A stretch of 64,000 nt of DNA from Macrocystis pyrifera (Eukaryota; Sar; Phaeophyceae; Laminariales; Laminariaceae): NCBI GenBank assembly GCA_031763025.1, contig JASSKH010000017.1:11711126-11775125 (forward strand), given 5' to 3'. Of the stretch, positions 22,553 to 35,500 are shown piece by piece. The notes under the pieces were generated by a model that worked only from the letters and a program-made list of their open reading frames with translations, was not told where the DNA came from and ran no database searches. Every line of letters starts with the position of its first letter. Within the stretch, counting starts at the first letter, position 1. The position numbers and the translations under genes were made by a program.

Positions 22553-23763
22553 ATGTCCGATGCGAGCAAATCGCTGGAGGCCGAGGCCAGCGCGGCTACT
22601 GCTGCGCGCGAGGTTCATGCTGCTTTTGTTGCTGCGCAATAACAAGCGGAGGTGAATGCTCAATATGCTCTGCTGTAGCTGCTGTGCAAGCGGAGGTCGA
22701 CGCACGCCGTGTCGAGGTCGCGGCTGGTGGGCTAGCCGAGGCCGAAGCTCGCCAGGCCACTGATGCTGCTGCTGCCGCTCGACACGCCAACGCTGCTGCT
22801 GCTGCTGCTGCTGCTACCAATGCTGCTCCTACTGGTTTCTATGCTGGCGGCCTCGGAGGGAGTGGTATCAACAGCTGACGTGCTGCATTATGTCCGAACA
22901 CGTAGCGTACGCCTTTGCCACCAAGAAATTGCGGTCGGCAAATATCGAGAACCACTTGTCAGCGATCAAGTTTTTCCTATCGTATTTCGCGGTAGTTCGA
23001 GGTCAACACTATACTCATCATCCCGTTTTGGGTAATGCCCTCAAACGCGACGCTCGTTCGCATGCCGACCTTGATAACCAAGCACGCGTCGTCCTGTTTC
23101 GTTGGAAATGTTGATCGCAGGCGAGAAATTCATTCCTACATGGCGGACCGGGGGTCGTGTCTTGTGGCTTGCCCTCTATGTTTCCTTTTGTTTTTTGACT
23201 CGCGCTTCCGAAATGTTTACGGAAACTCAGTCACGTGTGAACGAGACGTATTGCTTGCGACGTGCCGACGTACTGTAGCGTTTCACCGCGGAAAGTGTCA
23301 GCTTACCGCGGCACAGTGGTCCACCGCGGACCGCGTTGAGGTTAGGTTTCGTGGATCAAAGGGGGACCAATAACTGTGGAAAGGGGCGGTTCTTACGCGC
23401 GTACGTTGTGGTCCGGCGTTGCGCGTGGGCGACTGTGGCGGTTCTGTCGATCTCATAATCGAATTGGTGTCTTGTTATCTGTTTCTTCCCTCGTCGGCCC
23501 CCCTTTGCCGCGTTTGGCGTTGGTAGTGACGGACGGTCCATGTGAACATAGCAGCAAGCGACGGCAGCTGCGGAAAGTGGTTGCGTTGGCGGGCTGGCGT
23601 GCGGAGGAGTACGATTTGCCCTCTCTGAGGATTGGAGGCACAACACACTTGCCGGCGGAGGGAGCAACACCAGAGGTGTTGCAGCGTGAGGGCCGATGGG
23701 CGTCCGATGCGTACAAGCCGCATGTTAGCTGTCACGGAAAGGATGCCAGTTGGGTAGCATAAG
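22553..23763 (+). pseudogene. Crypton-like tyrosine recombinase relic
   Basis: A coding trail that changes frame at least five times. It starts at ATG 22553 with an Ala/Glu-rich N-terminus (MSDASKSLEAEASAA). At 22890 a SAM-like core-binding stretch follows (RSANIENHLSAIKFF). At 23108-23276 RVLWLAL and LTRASEM give the box A Arg at 23201. At 23540-23763 LPSLRIGGTTHL (Arg at 23628) and GRWASDAYK (Tyr at 23712) form the C-terminal boxes. The first His of HxxR is Pro here. No reverse transcriptase is seen beside it, which favours a Crypton-type DNA element over a DIRS element. It is dead through frameshifts and stops. Confidence 0.65.
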
Positions 23764-24109
23764 TTATGGGCCAGGAAAAAATAGGGGTGGGATTCAGCCG
23801 GGCCAGGGCACAGAGTGGGGGCGAGTTAACTCACCCTTAGATTTTACTAGCAGAAGTCAGTGGAATTATGGAGAAGTGTGTTATCACATGCGCTCTCTAT
23901 GATATTGCACGTTGGGGGGGGGGGGGGGTCGTAAGAGTACATCCGTAGGTCGGGTCAACTCTCATTTGCGATGGAGGCTGGCGTCGAGAGTTTTATGTCG
24001 CCAGTTGGGGTACGAGTTGACTCGATTATGCGGATGTTAGCGCGGTGTCGCCGTTGGGGCAGCCCCGGGGGTTACCCTCTCTCCAACCTCCGGGGGGTTG
24101 TGCAGTAAT
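23764..24109. other. 3' flank of the recombinase relic
   Basis: Noncoding, with a 15-nt G run at 23914-23928. It may be the 3' part of the Crypton-like element. Confidence 0.4.
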
Positions 24110-24560
24110 ACAATACAACTTCGAAAGCAAATTGCAAAATGAAACAAAATTAAATAAAAGCATGCAAAGTTGCTTTAAAAAAGCAAGCAACTTCGAACAA
24201 ACACCTATAATCGTGATATAACCTCAACGCAAGTCACGCATAATCCTATAAAATCACAGGAAGAAACATCACCAAAATGTCTACTAAGTCTCAACAAAAT
24301 TGCGTTGGAATACACAAAATCGTAGCGATCGCCAAATATAGCACATAATATATCAGAAAATAGTGTAGGCGAACCATCACGACACACACACATCCATTAG
24401 CATTCCACGTCACATCCAACAACCCAAAGCGTTTACAAATCACACAAACCCACACAAAACCACATGAAATAATATAAATGACTCTCTCAACGTCCCACGA
24501 AATCGCAACGTACATACCAAGTTCAATCACTCAAAATCAGGACAAAAATCCCCCTTTCCC
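24110..24560. other. A-rich tract, second copy of the text type at 21829
   Basis: Words such as AAATTGCAAAATGAAAC, AAATCACACAAACCC and CACACAAAACC. No gene. Confidence 0.5.
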
Positions 24561-26935
24561 CTACCCAAAGTAAAGCCTGCATGCCAATTCCGTTGTTTCT
24601 ACGACAAAGAACGACGATGTTTTCAGTTCTGGTGTGTCTCGGGCATGATCCGAGCTGTCGCGAATTTCTCCGTAGATAGTGAAGTTTTGATCAGAATCAA
24701 CTTTGGAGTTACTAGTAACGCAAACGGTCGGGAGCGTCGTTTCCAATCGACTAGGAAATAAAGTGTAAAAACAAAACCAAGAAAAATGGGATCTCGAAAA
24801 TCTTGAAAACAATCGAAATCGGAAAACATTTTAAACACAATGATATACGTGACAACGTTGTTTGTACACACACGCTTAGACGACGCCGCCTGGCCTTTTG
24901 GGGGGGACAGGGCTATCCGTAGAAAATATGAGATCGAAACTCCACCCTCCAGAGGCACCTGAAGTTCTGGCGGGAAATCAGTACAATTTCAGCATGTTGA
25001 TGTTTTGAGGTGATGGGTCCTGTGCGTGTGCCTCAGCAAAAAACTGGTAAGGGACGAAAAACGAGCCTATCTCACTGTAGCTAGCTGTGCGGTCGTGGTT
25101 GCGTTTTTTATTCCTTTCCATCAGCTGTTTTGAGGCCGTGTTTCAGTTGGAAAACTGCTGAAGCACAGGTTTGCTCCAAAACAAATGCATCAAGTGGCCA
25201 GCACTTGTGCCTTCTAACACCCAAGGGCATGCAATTTTCAAATACTAAGTTCGGATTCGTTATCCCCAGCCCAAGTTCACCCCATATTCACTTTTTTAGT
25301 TAATTTGGAACGGCGCGGATTTTTTTATGAGCATTCCCGTTTTTTGTGTTCTTGCAGTATTCTCATAGCCAGCCGACAAAACCCACTCAAACCCGGGTGC
25401 ATCGTATCAGATTCTCCTGAAAATCTCGATTCAAGTACGAGAGGGGGGCACTCTGAGCACAACATAATGTTTTCATATCTCAGTAGGTGGCTTTCCATCA
25501 CCGTTCCTTCCTTTGTCGAAATCACCTCCGGGACACCTCGGATCACACCAACGATTGTGTTCGTGTTCTCGATGGTCCTGCCGTTAGTCGACCCGCCCCG
25601 GATTCGAGCGGGTCCGGCAGCCCCGTTCTCTACGTCTCCTGTAGGCCTTTCACCTGCGGCCGAGCGCGATGCTGACGCTATGGAGGGTCGTCGACGTGGC
25701 TAGCACAGCCAACAATATGTTGCTGTGATCAAAATATCGTACCCCCCTAGACGAAAATAGGTGACTCGTTGGATCACTAATATGAGTATGTAACGATACG
25801 TATATTCCCGTCCAGGAGAGTGGATGCACGAACAAGTAAATGCACTTGTTGCTTAACTGTTTATCATCAGTCGATAGCCTCAAACCCCCTTATCTCGCCC
25901 CTCAGAACATGGGCCAACTTACACTCTTCGAGTCCGGCTCTATAGTTCCAGGCCTTGCCAGGTACGAAACAATCCGGGTGTGGGTTGGTCTATTCTCGAC
26001 ACCGAAGACCACCCTACTACAGCAGTACATCGTCCGTCTTGAATATACAATCGATCGATCGTCTTTCAACAAACAAGCAATGATTTCGCGGAGTTGTTCC
26101 AGCTGCCATGCATACTTGTATACGAGCAGTTCAAATTTCTGCGTTCCGGGGGCTTCACCCCGAGAAGAGGAACGCCTCGGGTTTCCGCCCTAACTTCGAG
26201 TCTCAAGGGTTCCACCAGCACGGCGCGCCTCGGTGGGTGGGGTCCACTACCCGGCCCAGGGAGCCCACCGGTGGGCCCTGCGGAGTCTCGACTTCCCGCT
26301 ATATATTTCTCGCTTATATCTGAAATATCGACTCGATTCTAGAGTGTGGACATGAGCACAATTGCTCGCTCTCGCGCGTCACGGACGAAAGGAAAAACAG
26401 TATTGTTGACAATCGAGTAGAAGGATCGAAGAAATGAGTGTCTTCCCGCCGTGTCTATGGTGGAGGCCTTTCCTCATAACTGCATTACGTGACTACATAA
26501 ATCAACCCCACCAGGCAGCACGGCCCCCACAACCCACAGCGCTCAAAAGATGATGTTCGGAGAGCGCGAGGGGGGCAAAGACTACTTCGGAGGTCAAGAC
26601 AAAAAGTGGTATTCGACGTGCCTCGGGCACTTTTCCTCTAATTTGTTGGGTTTGCTCTGTAGCACTGTGCATCTTTGGTTTTACTCCACTGTGGTACTTT
26701 ACTCCACATACACATTTCCTTGATGGTGGCGACTTGACCTCGGCAAATATCCCACGCCACGGCATCCCGCCCGCCCTAAAACCTACAGGCGGGTAGAGTA
26801 GAAATTAACGGTAGTCTTTTACCCCATATCTTTTTTTGCTGTCTTCTTGAATTAGGACGGACGTAGGGGTGTCGATGTCGTTGGGTTGACTCACCCAAGT
26901 CAACACATGGCACAGCAGTAGCGGCACGATTAGTG
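24561..26935. other. No gene recognised
   Basis: Several frames of 60-132 codons exist, but none shows a domain, a conserved partner or a splice-linked neighbour. One TACAGCAGTA motif is at 26018-26027. Confidence 0.4.
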
Positions 26936-27570
26936 TACAGTTTAAAATCTACATTTCAAAATCAAGCAGCAGCAGCAGCATCAAAAAGCATAATGCAACA
27001 GCATCAAGTAGCGGTGACTCCCATGAGCAGCAGAAAAGGAAGAAGAATCAATACCAACCGCACTGGAACCAAGCAAACCGCACAGCAGAAGCGGCAGAAG
27101 GATAAACCAGCAGCATCGTCAGGCAACAGCACCGTAAAGAAGCAGCAGCGGCATCAACGAGCAGCAGTACCACCAATGCCAACCACATTGGAGGGAGTCG
27201 CTGTCGTGCTTGCCCTGTTCGATGTATAATGTTTTTGTTTACATTTTCGTGGCATTGCCGTGGCCGAACCCATGGCATGCCGAGGCATTGCCCTTGGGTT
27301 GCCACGAGATGCCGCTGCACGTCGTGGAAGCCCAGGACAGTTGCCATGGCAAACCGCGGAACGATAGCCGGCGGCAGGGTCTACGGCAAGCGCTGCGGCA
27401 GCCCCCACGCCACGGCACGGCAAGCTCCACGGTAAAAAGCATATCCCACGACACGCCACGGCAGTGTTTACAGCTTTTTACGGCAATGCTCACGCCAGTA
27501 CCCACAGCCACCACCGTGGGCACCGTTGCAAGCTCGGCGGCCATGACCACGGCAAAGCTGGCGTCAAAAC
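26936..27570. repeat. CAG-rich and GCCACGGCA/CCATGGCA-rich low-complexity tract
   Basis: 26960-27175 is full of AGCAGC words. 27240-27560 is rich in CCATGGC, CCACGGC and GCATGCC, similar in texture to 49430-50500 and 52620-52850. Confidence 0.5.
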
Positions 27571-27622
27571 GGAACTTACAGTAGGTATATATGTCAGGTT
27601 ACCCACCTATATATTCTTGGTC

Positions 27623-28130
27623 TCTGCAACATGTATCTTTCATCGTCTGAGTCCATACCACCACCGCTGCTGCTGTAAAATAAGAAATATACAGGATATA
27701 TATTGTTTTTGCTGAGAGGGGATTGTCAAGCGGGCTGGATGTTGAGCGACGATGGTTGAGTATTGATTGTTCGTGCTTGGCTTGATTTAGCGACCGACGA
27801 CGACAAAATCATAAACGGTCGTTTATGGCGTCGACGAGGAGCTTGAATCTATAGCTCAGGTTGCCTGTTTGGAGTTTGACCTTTAGTATCATGTACTTTT
27901 CGTCATCTGAATCCTTGCTGCCTCCGCTGTTGCCGTTACATGTAGTTCATAGCACTACAGTATAATACACCTGTTAATACATTTTCCGTATATGTACCAT
28001 GATTATCATGCTGGCTGGATGTTGGGCGAAGATGTTTGGGGGCTGGCTAGCTATTCTTGGCTTGATTCAGTCACCGGTACAGACGAAATTGAGGACGATC
28101 GACATAGGCGTGGACAAGGAGGTTGAGCCA
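27623..28130. repeat. Two diverged ~260-bp tandem units
   Basis: Unit 1 (about 27623-27860) and unit 2 (about 27887-28130) share ATGTA-CTTT-CGTC-GA-TCC, GGCTGGATGTTG-GCGA, CTTGGCTTGATT-AG and GACGA blocks. On the minus strand both encode SGG-DSDDE-YM, an acidic peptide, suggesting a decayed coding exon in each. Confidence 0.6.
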
Positions 28131-28850
28131 TTGACTGCCACCGCATGAAACAGGCATTGTACTGGGCAGTTACCGATTCCACACGAGGGCGGGTGGCTGC
28201 ATCTGTGTTTCAGCAGCATCATAGCATGTACCGCGTGTGCACGGCAAGGCTTGCGGTCGAAATCGAACAATTACATGCCATTTTAGATCATGAAGGTTGT
28301 CTGTCGCCCTTGCCACCACTCGTGTGATCCGTACCTGGTACGTGCGTACACTTGCTACAACATCATGCTTGGTAATAGATGTCCCGATGCTGACGGTATC
28401 TGCTTCCTATATTTGACAAGAATTCCAAATGCACTTCTGTGACAACTGGTACCGGGTATTGTCACTAATACTGCCAAAACCACAGTATTTTCAACGTTCC
28501 ACTCTCCAAATTGTTTACCTTAACCACAACTTGTGCTGACCTGCCAGCGGCATTACTGATTCCGATCAGACTGACTCCCGCATGTTGCAGATCATGCACA
28601 TGAAAGAAACGTCAATTAAATTCGAAACGACGGTTTTGCTCTGCCCGACTGCAACGAAGCCCCTTCACGGTAGCCGCGCCAGAACCGCCCCCCTCTTCGA
28701 CTTTCCGTGCAGTTCGTGTGAATGGTTCCTGATACGCAACCCGACGAAGACTGGAAAGCGCCGTTTCTGCCTATGAAAAACGTTTGTTGCGTAGGCTTCA
28801 TGGCGCGAGCTCGGTGACATACACCTCCGTCGCAAAATAATCGGACAATT
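28131..28850. other. No gene recognised
   Basis: Short frames only. One TACCTGGTA is at 28332-28340. Confidence 0.4.
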
Positions 28851-28880
28851 GAACGCAACCTACGGATTCATGTTGGAGTC

Positions 28881-29710
28881 ATGGGCGACCCTCCTCATGG
28901 GGAAAAGCCTGACGTTAGTGCTTCCGCTGCGTCCATCCCAAACAGCTCCCGCCCAGAGAAAAGCCGAGATGTTCCATTCTTCTCCCAAGAAGTCGATGTC
29001 ACACGCAGTGGAAAGTTTTACATTAGTTTCATCGCCCACGCTGTCCGGTATGATGCGCCGAAAACGCCAACTCCGCGGGCACTGTAGGTTCATTCATGGC
29101 CCGCGACCGATCTTTAATTTTGTCCCCACAAAGGAAGCCTCTCTTCACAACGTTAGGTGTATCCCTTCACTTCGAAGCTATGCGCTCGCGTTTGTAGTTG
29201 ACCCGCGACACATACCGCGCCGGTGGCACAACCTCTTCCGTTGTCATCATTGAACCCGCGTCAGTCTGAGGTCACTCGCCTGCAGCAAGACTGGTTTATG
29301 GTTGTGGCGAATTTGTGCGAGAGCCAAGGAGAAGGTAGGGGCATCCCGTTGGCGATAGGTGACGCCACGACAGCCCTCACTGCCGACGCGGTTGTAAGCG
29401 CAGGCTGTATTCCGCACCCTCGACAATCAAGGGGTCGTTTGTTTATCTGGTGTCCGAAGAGGTATGGAGACCGAATGGATGTGCTGCGGAAACAGACGCA
29501 GCAACAGCTCTTGCGTGGGAAAAACCTAAGTTGTTGGATTCGAAGTCCTTTCTGTTGGTTTTAGCTAGCAAGGACCTAACAAACGGGCAAGACAGGCAGA
29601 AGATGGCGGATGGGTACGGAAAGAGACTATGCGGGCATCGAAAATGTACAGCAAACTACACAGATCGAGGAAAGCAGGGGGGGGGCGTAGGGGAGAGTGG
29701 CGTCGTGTGA
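28881..29710 (+). pseudogene. Possible degenerate coding trail
   Basis: Frames on the plus strand hand over to each other: RSGKFYISFIAHAVRYDAP (about 29010-29075), then EVTRLQQDWFMVVANLCESQ and GIPLAIGDATTALTADAVV (29250-29400), then ALAWEKPKLLDSKSFLLVLA (29507-29566). The text looks protein-like, but I recognise no family and see no second copy in the window. It could be chance. Confidence 0.2.
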
Positions 29711-30690
29711 TGACTATTACTGCGGTCGCGACGATCAGTTGTACTGTCTGAAAAACATCCCTCGGCTGTAAACACATCCCGCACAATCCTGTCAGACCGT
29801 AGCTGGAGGACAAACGTCGGACGCCACCATTCACACGAGGTCAGCACATATGAACGGTGCTGCACATGTAGCTGCGGGGACTCGGGTCTAGTGGCCAGCT
29901 TGTCTACCTACCGTGCAACGTTGTAACCCGAGTGAGCGTCAACCCTTGAACGTTGCCGTGGGTGGTCGGCAAAGCTGAACGCCTTACGGCCATGCGGAGA
30001 AGTTCTACGACAGAGGTATCTCATGAGGAAAGAAAAATCTGAGCCACCACATTGTCCTTGCCGGGCGCCAATTGAAGGGTGGAGGAGTATGTAACTTGTG
30101 CTCTACATTGTTGATCTTAATGCGTGCGTACACGTACGAGATGCGTGTAGCATCAGTCGTGCTCATATGTGTGTCCCCATTGAATTCCGCATTATATCGT
30201 GGGGGCACGTAGGAGCCTCAGAAAAAAAAAGAGTTAACCTCTGCTGTCGAACGCCTCTGCGCGGAATGGTACCTCATCACCTTGCACTTTCCGTTGCCTG
30301 CCCCTATTATCATTGCCCTACGTAGGTCACGACCCAAGCACGGGCCATATATTTACTCACCTTCGCCTGCCCGTCTATGCCTACCGAATCAACAGCCTCC
30401 TATCCGTTTATACACCTTCCCCACTACTATTTTTGTCGTGCATACAGAGCAACTAACACGCAGTTTGCTCGTCGTCATACCTGCAGAACACGTTGTTGCA
30501 AAGGGGTTTGCTTCGGTCCCACTCCTCCACCGGTGGTACAAGTCGGTCGTTGCAAGGTAATATCGAGTTGTAGATCTCTCGGACCGGCTCGTACACGTCC
30601 CGGCGCATGTTCGAGGCGGCAGCCGTCAGGATACAGTGTACTACGTGTGGTCTGCGTGTGGAGCAGCAACGTTGTTACATCGGAGTCCGG
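29711..30690. other. No gene recognised
   Basis: Only short unsupported frames on both strands. Confidence 0.4.
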
Positions 30691-31742
30691 TGCCGCGCCA
30701 TACATGAGGGAAACACAACGCCAAACCGAAATCACTACAGTGCATGATAAGACGATAAACCAGCTTGGAGAGAAAATACGACAAAACGTCATCGCCGTGA
30801 AGGGCCAACAGCGTCCTGCTGGTGCGACGTCGCCTGTTGGCGAACCACCAAGTGCTACTGATATCCGTGACTTATTGGTGGTGGGCAGCTTTCAGGGTCG
30901 TCTACTATAAGGTCGCTAGGGAGGTTGGCGTGATGAATAGGAAGGCGGTAACGGCTCGGTGGGGAAGGCCCATAGTGCGTGCAAAGTGGAGAAACATACA
31001 AAGACTACAAACGCACCGCTGACTGTATGCGGACCACCAGCTCCAAACAAGATGGTCCACCAATTACAAAGCCGCCGGTCACCTTAACATGCAGCTCGGG
31101 ACAAGAAGCGATACCAGAGTTCACCCACGCCGTAAAACAACAGCAAGACTAGAGGGGAGAAATCGCTGAGTGGATTACAGATTTAACAAACCTGTAGCGG
31201 CATAGTCCGGGAAAGCGCATCAGCATGTCGGCGCAGACTTTCAATGATTTGAAGGAGCTGCGCATCTCACCCTTGACCGCGTTCATGTACGCCATGCATC
31301 TGAGAAGTTTTGAATGGGGAGACAGTACAAGTGTGGGTCAACCTGACAACGATTTACGCACGCCCTCGAAACAAAAACGTTGTCATTGCCACAAATACTG
31401 CTGTTGCTGACTTTGAGTCCGTGGCAACATGTTGGAGGCTGCAGGTTGCGAGCAATAGATGATGTTAAGGCCAAATTATTCCAAGCCTGCAGAAAAATCA
31501 TACGAACGCTGCGATCGCAGGGTTGCAAGATGTTCCGCTCACCCATGTAAGGCGAAAATGCCCACTGCCGAACATGTGCCTGGCCTGCGCACCGCATCAG
31601 AGAACATATTGCAACGGAGAGGGTAGCGACACAACGGAAGGGCGTTATCCTTGATCTTAGCACGGCATCTATTTTCTGTGGGGTTGACGAGTCGGACCCT
31701 ACGCGACATGATTCTGACACCGCAGAACACACGACAGATGGA
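30691..31742 (+). pseudogene. Possible degenerate coding trail
   Basis: Plus-strand pieces include QTEITTVHDKTINQLGEKI (about 30724-30780), FRVVYYKVAREVGVMNRK (about 30890-30945) and DDVKAKLFQACRKIIRTL (about 31460-31515) in different frames. The polar, helical composition is protein-like, but no domain is recognised. Low support. Confidence 0.18.
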
Positions 31743-32084
31743 TAATCTCAAACCGTTCTAGGTGCAATGTTTTGGGTCTTTTGGTGTAACGTACACCGCC
31801 TACATGTGCACAGTACTACTACCCTTACCCATCGCCTAGCTGAACAGCATCCTTAGAGCTGCGAATCAATGAACCAAACTCGCGAGTTGGCGTGGAGACG
31901 AAAGCAGCTACCGCATAGGGGTGCAACAATCGCCTTGTTCAAAAGTAACGACAACAAAGAGGTGATTCGCGCGTTGTGCGATCAGTCTCGCCCTCTCCAC
32001 TCACGCTCACCGTGCATACGGAGGGCTTAAATCAGTAAACCAAAACAATCTAGCTCTCAACCATAAATGCACTTTTGGCCGAAC
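31743..32084. other. No gene recognised
   Basis: Nothing seen. It lies just beyond the last recognisable exon of copy B. Confidence 0.4.
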
Positions 32085-32569
32085 TCACTTCTCGATCGCC
32101 GCTAAGCGAACCGCCATTTCGGGTAAGACGTCTTTGATATACGTCTTTAGCGCCCCTCCAGTAGGATTGGTGTCCTCACGATCTCGGTGCGTGACGAATT
32201 CGTTGATATTGTCGCTCGATCGCAACGGTGCGTCGAGGCCGTCTCTCTCCCAGTTCGTCGTCCCCTTCACCCTTCCATCACTTATTTGCTCTTGACACTC
32301 GCCTGGATCTCCCTCCACCCCCCTATCCTGCGCGCCCCCGCCTCTTTCATGGCATTCGCCCATTCAACCTCTCTTCGAATGTCCTCTAAGAACGCATGCT
32401 GCATGTACCCCCCTGCGAAGAAGTAGAAGTTGCAGAGGTCCATTTCATGCACGAATGTTTGCGCCTGCGGAGCCACGGTGACAACACAACAGCGACACCA
32501 ACGAAGTGGCCAGCAAAGTAACATAGTCAGTGAGGCCAGCAGACGTAACGTAGCCCGGGTGTCCAACAC
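32085..32569 (-). pseudogene. Family-1 distal exon(s), copy B
   Basis: Reads VTVAPQAQTFVHEMDLCNFY, FFAGGYMQHAFLEDIRREVE and ANAMKEAG in one frame. It then shifts at a G/C-rich run near 32340 into the frame ending NPTGGALKTYIKDVLPEMAV and IEK. Copy A begins at the window edge with the same VTVA-Q-VHE-DLC reading. The last codon is followed by either the TGA stop or a GTGAGT donor, so whether this is the protein end is open. Confidence 0.45.
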
Positions 32570-35500
32570 CGTTTACAGAGTACCTAATACGATATAGGCG
32601 GGGTGCGGCGGTGTCTGCACCGTAGCTGTGGGTACATGTTGAATCCATTCAGAGTGCAAAGGCCTAGCCAACAGTAAAACGCCGGACGGGAGGAGTATAT
32701 TCACGTCATTCATGGCCGTAGTCGTATGAACATATATCCTCGTATCCTTATATTGCCGGGATGGCGCACGTCGCTCCTTCACCGACCCGGCAGACATTGC
32801 TCACACCAAGCGCGCAGGGCCGTGGGGTGTTCAGTGAATAGTAGAAAAGGTGATATTATTCGATCTAGCAGCCGCTATTCTGGCGGACGTTCTTAAATGG
32901 ATCGATAAGTGTTCTGGTGTGGCCACTTCCAGAGACAGCAATGGGTATAGTATGCAACTGGCTCGTGGATACCATCAGAGATACACACCACATGATACGA
33001 TAAAAACCGCTTGTATGAAGTTAAGGTTCTCCACTCAGCACAAAGGATTTAACTCGACCGCTAATCATGGTGAGCGCTGAACACCAAGCACAGAAGCCAA
33101 AACGGTACCCTGTTTGTCTAGCCCGCGTAGTGATTGGCGCGTATTTCGGCGTCGTTGCCAACCGATGTCAACCCAACATTTTCTAGTATATATATACATA
33201 TGCAGGTGAGGGGTAGATGCTCGTCAATACAAACCGAAGGACCCAAACCCTAGAGAATATGTCGGAGGCTTTCGACATGCCACAATAGATTTGTATGTGG
33301 GTCAATATCCTCGCAGCTGCAACTTTTTAACTGAGACAGTCACGGTCCGGTGTATGCTAGTGGGACCCTCTTGGGGTCGTTCTTTGGACCGCGAAGACTA
33401 CGCACCGATCACATCTATCACACACGGTTCACATCAAAACATTGAATAATATGACAACCAATCGACGGTCCCGCCTCACCGTGGGGATCTGGTTGATATA
33501 CACCAGTTTCTCCTCGCCCTTGCCTCCAACGTTCGAACCTCCACAGCTGGGGTGGATGAATCGTGATGTATTCGTTTGCGCCAGTATCATATTTTCCATG
33601 CCCTGTATCCAACCATTGTGTAAAGTAGGAGAAAGCCGAAAACGTTTCACCCAAAGAAGTCACGCGTTCAAGATTAACGAGTAGGTCCCCGTCTTATCCC
33701 AAGGGAGGCACGCCCATGCGCAGTGGGTGGGACGTCTACAAAAAACAACGCCACACTGGAAAACCCCAGAAAGGGAGAGTCCGCGGTCTCCTTCGTGTAG
33801 CCCAGTGGTGCGGTCAATATGATTCAGTCATTACCTCGATCACTCGTTACTTGGCGGGAAATTAATTGCGAGATTTCCATTTCCAGGGCGATGCTTAACA
33901 CTGGGAACCCCTGTCCCTACGAAACTATGCATAAGACCATCTTTTGTTTTGACCGTTGAGAGGTGCGTGCTGCTGGTCTGGCATGGCGTAACGCAGGTTT
34001 CGCTCTTCGCTCTCAAGTTGCCTCACCCAGGGTATCATGTCCTGCGGCAGTCGCCCCACGATGCTCTTCGCGAAAGCAAGATATTTCCGGTTGCCTTCCT
34101 GCCCTCACCACAACAGACCATAGAGATACAGGGCATGACACATCACGACACGAAGAGGCAGAGGTTTTTAGTGTGAGAGTTCGACGGAGAGGTCAAGAAA
34201 GAGGGGGGAGACAGAGAGGGAGAATAAGGCAGACCAAGTGGTGAAGGGGAAAACGTATGGGAGAGAGGGGGGTCAAGAAACATGAGTAGATGGACAAGAA
34301 GTGTTCACGTCTAACAATGACAAGAAATGCGCCTCCGAGAAGGGGGGGTCGCCCTAAACGAAGCCAATGTGTAGCGTAGCTCAGACCTTCAACTTGGGCA
34401 TGGGATGGCGAGTGTACTGTCGCGTGTCGCAGCCCGCATATGCGTATTATGGTTGATGTATATATTACATGATGTTTTGACAACTTGTACCATAGCATTG
34501 AAACCAACTGTCTCATCGCAGGCGAGTGGAGTACCAGCGATATGGTTGGTTAATCCCGGACGAACGTTACAAAAAATTACTGGCTACCCATAGTGAACAA
34601 TTATTAGCATCTATCCACAGGAGCGAATGGGGTTGCGATGAAAGAGCTGAGGAGGTACTCCTAACGATCAGGTGTTTTCATTGAAATTGCACCAGGCAGA
34701 CGGCCTAGTTAGATATTCGTCTCTGGATTGTGTTTTCATGCCTCGTTCAGCCGGCACACTTGATGATATAACTCAAGATAGAGGTCGGGTGGGAGAGGCG
34801 GGCATGCCGTTGTCCTTCTCTGTGTTACGCATATATTAGCAGTACGTAGACGGCCGCGCGCTGACTCTGCACTCGCCTTGTCCCCCAGAAATCTGCACAA
34901 GAACGCCATAACGAGGTACGCCCTGCAACGTGGGACGAAGTAACAAAGACGCACATGGGTTGACTAAGGAATCACAGTTATGACAGGGACATGGGCGTGC
35001 AGGAGAGGGGGTATCTCCTAAACTGGATGGACACATCTACCGATTATTCAAAGCGCCAATCAGGCCCACGATGGACAAGCAACGATTGATCGATTCGCGC
35101 CCTTCGACGTAGCGTCAGCCCGAAACCCATTAACCTGTCCACAAACACGATACCATCAAGTGTCTGTACATCGATTGACAGTTACCCCCTCACCGAATAC
35201 GCCGGCTACGTCAATCAGTTGTTAAGCAGCCAAACCATTATGGCGTCACACTCGATCAATCGATCCCGTTGGCTCCTCGAGCCACGTATATTCGCCTTTG
35301 GCCATGACAAAGTAATTCACATGCCTACCAAGGGACCACAATCCCGATGAGGTGAAGCACCCAGGAAACCTCACTGCCGTACAAAAAACAGCGCGTAATT
35401 CAATACTAACCATGTTCGATCCTGACCTTTATGTCATCACAGCACTTTTGTTCCCGATCGGTCCACGCGTGTCCATAGTCACCGTGCTACTAGATATGAA

